From positions 1 to 64,000 of the forward strand of contig JAFZHS010000006.1 of NCBI GenBank assembly GCA_017554745.1: a stretch of 64,000 nt of DNA, given 5' to 3'. The translations under genes and the position numbers were made by a program. Under the pieces are notes generated by a model. It made no database searches. It saw only the letters and a program-made list of their open reading frames with translations, and was not told the DNA's origin. Positions 59,603 to 64,000 of this stretch are shown piece by piece; the first letter of the stretch is position 1; each line of letters opens with the position of its first letter. The stretch comes from Clostridiales bacterium. Lineage in GTDB: Bacteria > Bacillota > Clostridia > Saccharofermentanales > Saccharofermentanaceae.

Positions 59603-61951
59603 ATGTCAACACAAAACAACAGCAACGTAGAGTTCAAGCTCCAGGAAGTTGCAGACAGAGTTCACGGCTTAAGACTCGACATGGGTCTGTCGCCCGAGGA
59701 AGTTGCCTCCAAGCTTGATATTTCCACTGAGGAATATCTCAAGTTTGAAGAAGGCACACAGGACTTCAACTTCACTTTCATTTATAAGTTCGCAAATCTT
59801 GCAGGCGTTGAAATTTCCGACATCATGGAAGGCTCTTCTCCTTCCCTCAAGGAATATGCGGTAACGAGAAACGGCCAGGGCAGCCCCATCACAAGACGCA
59901 CCGGCTATAAGTACCAGCGTCTTGCATCAAGATTCAAGAACAAGCTCTGCGAGCCTTTCCGCGTCGTAGTTCCTTATTCAGAAGAGGCTTTGAATCCTCC
60001 GTATCACCTCGTTTCACACAACTATCAGGAGATGAACATCGTCGTAAAGGGCACGCTGAAGGTAATCATCGGCGATTCCTCCGAAGTCCTTCACGAAGGT
60101 GACTCCATCTACTTCGACTCCACACAGCCTCACGGCGAGTTCGCTCTTGGCGGTGAGGACTGCGTCTTCTATGCGATCATCTTAAATCCTGAAGCATGGG
60201 GCAAGGGTGAGAACTACACCACACCTTACAATTCAGAAGAGATGCGTACTGACAACGTTACAAACGTTGATGCGGCAAACCTTGAAGATGCTGTTTACAC
60301 ACACTATCTCAACGGCATCCTCGACGAGAACGGCACATTGGTCGACGTCGACGTAAACGTTCCCGCATGCAAGAAGTTCAACTTCGCATTCGACTGCGTT
60401 GACGTCATCGCTGACAAGAACCCCAATAAGCTCGCCATGCTCTGGGTCGCAAAGGACTGCGTAACCGAGAAGAGATTCACCTTCGCAGACATCAAGAAAT
60501 ATTCCAACATGACTGCGAACTACTTCAAGTCTTTAGGCATCGGCAAGGGCGACAAGGTAGTCCTCGTATTAAAGCGCCACTATCAGTTCTGGTTCGCCAT
60601 GATGGGCCTCGAAAAGCTCGGCGCCGTAGCTATCCCCGCTACACACCTTCTCCGTGACCACGACTACGAGTACCGCTTCAACGCAGCCGGCGTTAAGGCC
60701 GTCTTCTGTACAGCTGATGACGATGCTGCAGACGAGGCAGAGAAGGCAGCAAAAGCATGCGGAGTAGAGACACTCATCATCTGCAACGGTTCAAGACCCG
60801 GATGGCACGACTTCAATGAGGAGTTCAAGAACTGCTCTGACGTATTCGAGCGTCCTGACGATTATGCATGCGGCTACGATCCGATGGTAATGTTCTTTAC
60901 TTCCGGTACATCGGGCTACCCTAAGATGGCTCTGCATTCCTACATGTATGCTATCGGTCACATCCCGACAGCCAAGTACTGGCAGAACGTAGATCCTAAC
61001 GGCCTCCACTTCTCCATCTCCGATACAGGCTGGGGTAAGGCACTCTGGGGCAAGCTCTACGGCCAGTGGCTCTGCGAAGCTCCTATCTTCACTTTCGACT
61101 TTGACCGTTTCAAGGCAGAAGAGATCCTGCCCATGTTCAAGAAGTACAATATCACTACATTCTGCGCACCTCCTACGATGTTCAGATTCTTCATCAAGGA
61201 AGACCTTTCCAAGTACGATCTTTCTTCGCTCAAGTATGCAGTCACTGCAGGCGAAGCCTTGAACCCCGAGGTCTTCAACAAGTTCATGGAAGCTACCGGA
61301 ATCAGGCTTATGGAGGGCTTCGGTCAGACAGAGACTACTCTCGTTATCGCTAACCTTGTCGGTTCGAAGATCAAGCTCGGTTCCATGGGCAAGCCTAATC
61401 CGCTCTACGACGTTAAGATCCTTGATCCTGACGGCAACGAATGCAAACCTGGTGAGACAGGCGAGATCTGCATCAACACACAGAATTACCATCCGAAGGG
61501 ACTCTTCCTCCAGTATTACCTCGCACCTGAGCTCACCAACGATGCATGGCACGACGGCTGGTATCACACAGGCGATACCGCATGGGTGGATGAGGACGGA
61601 TACATCTCATATGTCGGACGCACGGACGATGTCATTAAGTCTTCAGGCTACCGAATCGGACCCTTCGAGATCGAGAACGTCATTATGGAGCTTCCTTATG
61701 TTCTTGAGTGTGCCGTTACCGGTGCTCCCGATCCGCAGGGCGTAAGAGGCATCGTCGTAAAGGCTACGATCACGCTCGTTAAGGGAACCGAGGGTACTGA
61801 AGAACTCAAAAAAGAGATCCAGCACTACGTCAAGGAGAAGACTGCTCCTTACAAGTATCCCCGTATAGTTGAATTCGTTGACGAACTTCCTAAGACATTC
61901 AACGGCAAGATCATGAGAAAGGCTATCAGAGCTGCTGAAGAGCAGAAATGA
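59603..61951 (+). CDS. XRE-cupin-acyl-CoA synthetase fusion under T-box control
   Basis: 782 residues; AAAGGAG precedes the ATG. Residues about 10-75 are an XRE helix-turn-helix (ADRVHGLRLDMGLSPEEVASKL). Residues about 140-200 are a cupin (EMNIVVKGTLKVIIGD...HEGDSIYFDSTQPHGEF). Residues about 250-782 are an AMP-forming ligase: FFTSGTSGYPKMAL, EGFGQTETT, WYHTGDTAWVDEDGYISYVGR, and the catalytic Lys in KTFNGKIMRK. XRE-cupin proteins usually are small-molecule-responsive regulators, and the ligase activates a carboxylic acid to its CoA ester. T-box control implies a link to an amino acid. Substrate unknown. Confidence 0.9.
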   Translation: MSTQNNSNVEFKLQEVADRVHGLRLDMGLSPEEVASKLDISTEEYLKFEEGTQDFNFTFIYKFANLAGVEISDIMEGSSPSLKEYAVTRNGQGSPITRRTGYKYQRLASRFKNKLCEPFRVVVPYSEEALNPPYHLVSHNYQEMNIVVKGTLKVIIGDSSEVLHEGDSIYFDSTQPHGEFALGGEDCVFYAIILNPEAWGKGENYTTPYNSEEMRTDNVTNVDAANLEDAVYTHYLNGILDENGTLVDVDVNVPACKKFNFAFDCVDVIADKNPNKLAMLWVAKDCVTEKRFTFADIKKYSNMTANYFKSLGIGKGDKVVLVLKRHYQFWFAMMGLEKLGAVAIPATHLLRDHDYEYRFNAAGVKAVFCTADDDAADEAEKAAKACGVETLIICNGSRPGWHDFNEEFKNCSDVFERPDDYACGYDPMVMFFTSGTSGYPKMALHSYMYAIGHIPTAKYWQNVDPNGLHFSISDTGWGKALWGKLYGQWLCEAPIFTFDFDRFKAEEILPMFKKYNITTFCAPPTMFRFFIKEDLSKYDLSSLKYAVTAGEALNPEVFNKFMEATGIRLMEGFGQTETTLVIANLVGSKIKLGSMGKPNPLYDVKILDPDGNECKPGETGEICINTQNYHPKGLFLQYYLAPELTNDAWHDGWYHTGDTAWVDEDGYISYVGRTDDVIKSSGYRIGPFEIENVIMELPYVLECAVTGAPDPQGVRGIVVKATITLVKGTEGTEELKKEIQHYVKEKTAPYKYPRIVEFVDELPKTFNGKIMRKAIRAAEEQK

Positions 61952-61961
61952 TCCTGAGGCT

Positions 61962-62693
61962 TTAAGAAGCTTTTAACCAGAGCGGCTCTATTGTGGAGCC
62001 GCTTTTCTTTTGGCCCGGTATGACCCTCACATCAAAGCGTTTGTCCCTTATAAAGGGCCATAAAAAGTCGTATGCCTCTTTGGGATCCTTAAATTCAGAC
62101 ATCGGGAAATCGGATATGTCGAGCAGCATGTTCTGCCCCGAGTAACGCTCGAGAAGCAGATGGTGACGCTTGTCGTATACGATGAGATCATCGATATCTC
62201 GGCGCTTTAAGATGGACTGCCGTATGAGCGGGAGCACGGAATTCCTCGGATTGATCACCGAGCAGCCTGCCTCCTCACCCAGATAGAAATCGATGTCTTT
62301 AAGCACAGACTGTGCCTCCCTGTAGAGGTCTCTTATCGCCATCTGTATGCCGTTCATCATCTCACTCGAATAGTCTTCGGCGATCCTCGCGCCGTACTTG
62401 AGCGAGCAGAAGATCATGCGGTAGAGATTGATCTCAAGGCCCGTGCTGTCGGTAAGGAAATAATCGGCCGTCATCTGCTGGACCTCAGCGCTGCTCTTGG
62501 ACGATATCATCGAATAAAGATACTGCGCGTCCTTAAGGCTCGTGGCGATATTGACCGCATCATCCTGGCAGTCAGTGCTTCTCCTGTCCGTGATCGAAGC
62601 AGGCACTCTTCCTGATCTCAAGGCTGCAAGCACCGCGCATAAATAACCTTCAAAAGTGCCGTCGTACGTATATCTTCTGCCCTGATCTGACAT
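61962..62693 (-). CDS. DUF4130 (TIGR03915-like) putative DNA-metabolism protein
   Basis: 243 residues; GGGGGC lies 7 nt before the ATG. RYTYDGTFEGYLCAVLAAL is the typical start, and the C-terminal region with HHLLLERYSGQNMLLDISDFPMSEFKDPKEAYDFLWPFI is also family-like. Members usually pair with a radical SAM protein in a putative DNA-modification or repair pair. The partner is not adjacent here. Its last codons carry the terminator of the convergent gene. Confidence 0.8.
   Translation of the reverse strand: MSDQGRRYTYDGTFEGYLCAVLAALRSGRVPASITDRRSTDCQDDAVNIATSLKDAQYLYSMISSKSSAEVQQMTADYFLTDSTGLEINLYRMIFCSLKYGARIAEDYSSEMMNGIQMAIRDLYREAQSVLKDIDFYLGEEAGCSVINPRNSVLPLIRQSILKRRDIDDLIVYDKRHHLLLERYSGQNMLLDISDFPMSEFKDPKEAYDFLWPFIRDKRFDVRVIPGQKKSGSTIEPLWLKAS
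61981..62010 (+). terminator. Terminator of the synthetase gene, inside the convergent gene
   Basis: AGCGGCTC / GAGCCGCT stem (61981-61988, 61996-62003) followed by TTTCTTTT. It lies in the last codons of the convergent DUF4130 gene. Confidence 0.8.
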
Positions 62694-62795
62694 AATGTCT
62701 GCCCCCTTTGCTTTAATGGTGCAGTCATTCTATCACCCCGAACATATGTTTGTAAATGCCTGTTTTCGCGCCTGTCCGAATATTGGTACTAAAAC

Positions 62796-62825
62796 AAAAA
62801 AATCCCCGGCTTTTATGCGCCGGGG
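62796..62825 (-). terminator. Terminator of the 62852 lipoprotein gene
   Basis: CCCCGGC / GCCGGGG stem (62804-62810, 62819-62825), followed on the minus strand by ATTTTTTTG. Confidence 0.85.
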
Positions 62826-62851
62826 ACTTTGGAATTTAACTTTAAAACCTG

Positions 62852-63427
62852 TTATGACTGCGGTCTGGGGAAGCCGAGGTTCTTAAGAACGTTGTTGATC
62901 TTCTCCTTGTCACGCTTGCTGCCGTCAACGGAGACTACTTCGATGTAGACGTTATCAATAACGAAAACGCCGCCGTAGAACTCAGTATCGGAATATGAAT
63001 AGAAGGATGTGTAGTAGAAATAAAGCGGTGTGCTGTCTTCAAGCTCGCCGTTGAAAACAACAGTAGCGCTGCGCTTGGTTACACTTGCCTTGTGATATCC
63101 TTCGAATTCGTCATCGTCAATGGCCTCGGAGAAACTGTCATAGAAGGAATCTTCGAAATAATCCATTGCATCTTCGGCATCCTTGAATCTCAGGTAAGAA
63201 TAGATATTGTCGCCGTCGCGTGTGCAGATCATATACTCGACCTTATCACCGTTAACATAAGTGTTCTTATCGTGATAGCAGTCGTCTTCATCGATCTTGG
63301 CGCCTTTATCAAGGGCTTCATAGAAAAAATCCTCATCCTGGAGTTTCTTGGCGTTTGAGCATCCCGTGAATGACAGAGCTGTAGCGCATGCAAGAACAGC
63401 AGCGATAATTGTGCGCATTTTCTTCAT
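62852..63427 (-). CDS. Lipoprotein of unknown function
   Basis: 191 residues from the ATG at 63427 (GGAGG 8 nt upstream). The lipobox LSFTGC gives Cys near residue 23. The acidic domain contains YVNGDKVEYMICTRDGDNIYSYLRF and ends PRPQS. No family is recognised. It resembles the other small lipoproteins in this window in size and composition but not in obvious sequence. It is monocistronic. Confidence 0.7.
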   Translation of the reverse strand: MKKMRTIIAAVLACATALSFTGCSNAKKLQDEDFFYEALDKGAKIDEDDCYHDKNTYVNGDKVEYMICTRDGDNIYSYLRFKDAEDAMDYFEDSFYDSFSEAIDDDEFEGYHKASVTKRSATVVFNGELEDSTPLYFYYTSFYSYSDTEFYGGVFVIDNVYIEVVSVDGSKRDKEKINNVLKNLGFPRPQS

Positions 63428-63535
63428 ATATATTCCCTCCTGAAACAAAATAATAAGCAGCTAAATATATTCTACGACACGCAAAATGCCATTTCAAACG
63501 AATAACACACGACAAACTGTCCTAAAAATGCCAGC

Positions 63536-63565
63536 AAAAATCCCCGACATCAACATATGCCGGGG
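63536..63565 (-). terminator. Intrinsic terminator of tyrS
   Basis: CCCCG / CGGGG with inner CAT/ATG pairs; on the minus strand followed by ATTTTTGC. Confidence 0.7.
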
Positions 63566-63593
63566 ACTTAAAAATCTGCTTGTAAAAGGCTTA

Positions 63594-64000
63594 TCAGACG
63601 AGCTTTAATCTGTGGTAATTCTTCTTACCCTTACGTACGATTGCTTCGCCGTTAGCGTCGAAGTCTGCTTCCTTGAGCTCATAGAACTGGTCCTCGACAG
63701 CAACATCATTAAGGTATACACCCTTCTGCTGGATCATTCTTCTTGCTTCGCCCTTGGACTTCATGAGGCCTGCCTTGACGAGCGCGTCAGCGATCTGCAT
63801 GCCGGCATTAAGCTCATCATTGGTGATCTCTGTTGTCTTCATGTCTTCAGATCTTCCTGCGTTCTCGAAAAGATCCTCAGCGGTCTTCTTTGCGATGTTT
63901 GCAGCCTCTTCGCCGTGAACGATCTTTGTGACTTCGTAAGCAAGTCTCTTCTTTGCTTCGTTGATCGCAGAGTCAGTAAGCTTTGCGTACTCGTTGATCT
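63594..64000 (-). CDS. tyrS: Tyrosyl-tRNA synthetase, C-terminal part (runs off window)
   Basis: The frame is open to the window edge; about 134 C-terminal residues are present. INEAKKRLAYEVTKIVHGEEAA is the end of the catalytic part, and DALVKAGLMKSKGEARRMIQQKGVYLND is the S4 RNA-binding domain that ends the enzyme. The HIGH and KMSKS motifs lie outside the window. The short ORF starting at 63842 is an internal Met, not the gene start. Confidence 0.88.
   Translation of the reverse strand, partial: INEYAKLTDSAINEAKKRLAYEVTKIVHGEEAANIAKKTAEDLFENAGRSEDMKTTEITNDELNAGMQIADALVKAGLMKSKGEARRMIQQKGVYLNDVAVEDQFYELKEADFDANGEAIVRKGKKNYHRLKLV

Overview
The window looks like chromosomal DNA of an anaerobic, low-to-mid GC member of the Clostridia (Bacillota). 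Strong GGAGG ribosome-binding sites precede most genes. There is an oxygen-independent ribonucleotide reductase (NrdD/NrdG), a T-box riboswitch, a spore-photoproduct-lyase-like radical SAM protein, many short Cys-anchored lipoproteins, and a CarD-type regulator. No phage, IS element, CRISPR array or rRNA is visible. Genus cannot be assigned from the sequence alone.

Layout. 1-13.6 kb: the end of a His-rich CobW-type GTPase, the TrkA/TrkH potassium system, a DEAD-box helicase, a phosphopentomutase-deoxyribose-phosphate aldolase fusion, a diguanylate cyclase, a saccharopine-dehydrogenase-like enzyme, an amino-acid ABC importer whose binding protein appears circularly permuted, and two zinc-ribbon/DUF4190-like proteins. 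13.6-31.5 kb: TrmL, an Na/Pi symporter, transporters, an acyltransferase, an ECF sigma/anti-sigma operon, a lipoprotein peptidase, LUD and SGNH proteins, two tRNAs, an AzlC-AzlD fusion, lipoproteins, and two palindromic repeat arrays. 31.5-39.2 kb: a compact minus-strand operon holding every step from DAHP synthase to chorismate plus chorismate mutase and prephenate dehydrogenase. It includes a chorismate mutase-AroE-AroK triple fusion and is preceded by a Tyr/Phe-rich leader peptide with a terminator, which is a classic attenuator layout. 39.2-46.5 kb: CarD, a two-domain PPK2, an acyltransferase, a 48-codon orphan gene with its own terminator, and a four-gene overlapping cassette (PqqD-like, HPr-kinase-like, S26-type peptidase, ABC exporter) that resembles peptide-modification clusters but lacks a recognisable precursor or cyclase. 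46.5-64 kb: nrdG-nrdD behind a pair of NrdR-like boxes, an SPL/nucleosidase/SDR operon, trpS, glutathione peroxidase, small lipoproteins and membrane proteins, Maf, an epimerase with a long Pro/Ala tail, a T-box-controlled XRE-cupin-acyl-CoA synthetase fusion, a DUF4130 protein and the 3' end of tyrS.

The strongest leads for novelty are the permuted binding protein, the aromatic leader peptide, the PqqD/HprK-like/S26/ABC cassette with the nearby 48-residue peptide, the T-box-controlled fused synthetase, and the two arrays of alternating palindromic half-sites. All functional statements come from reading motifs by eye; no database search was run.
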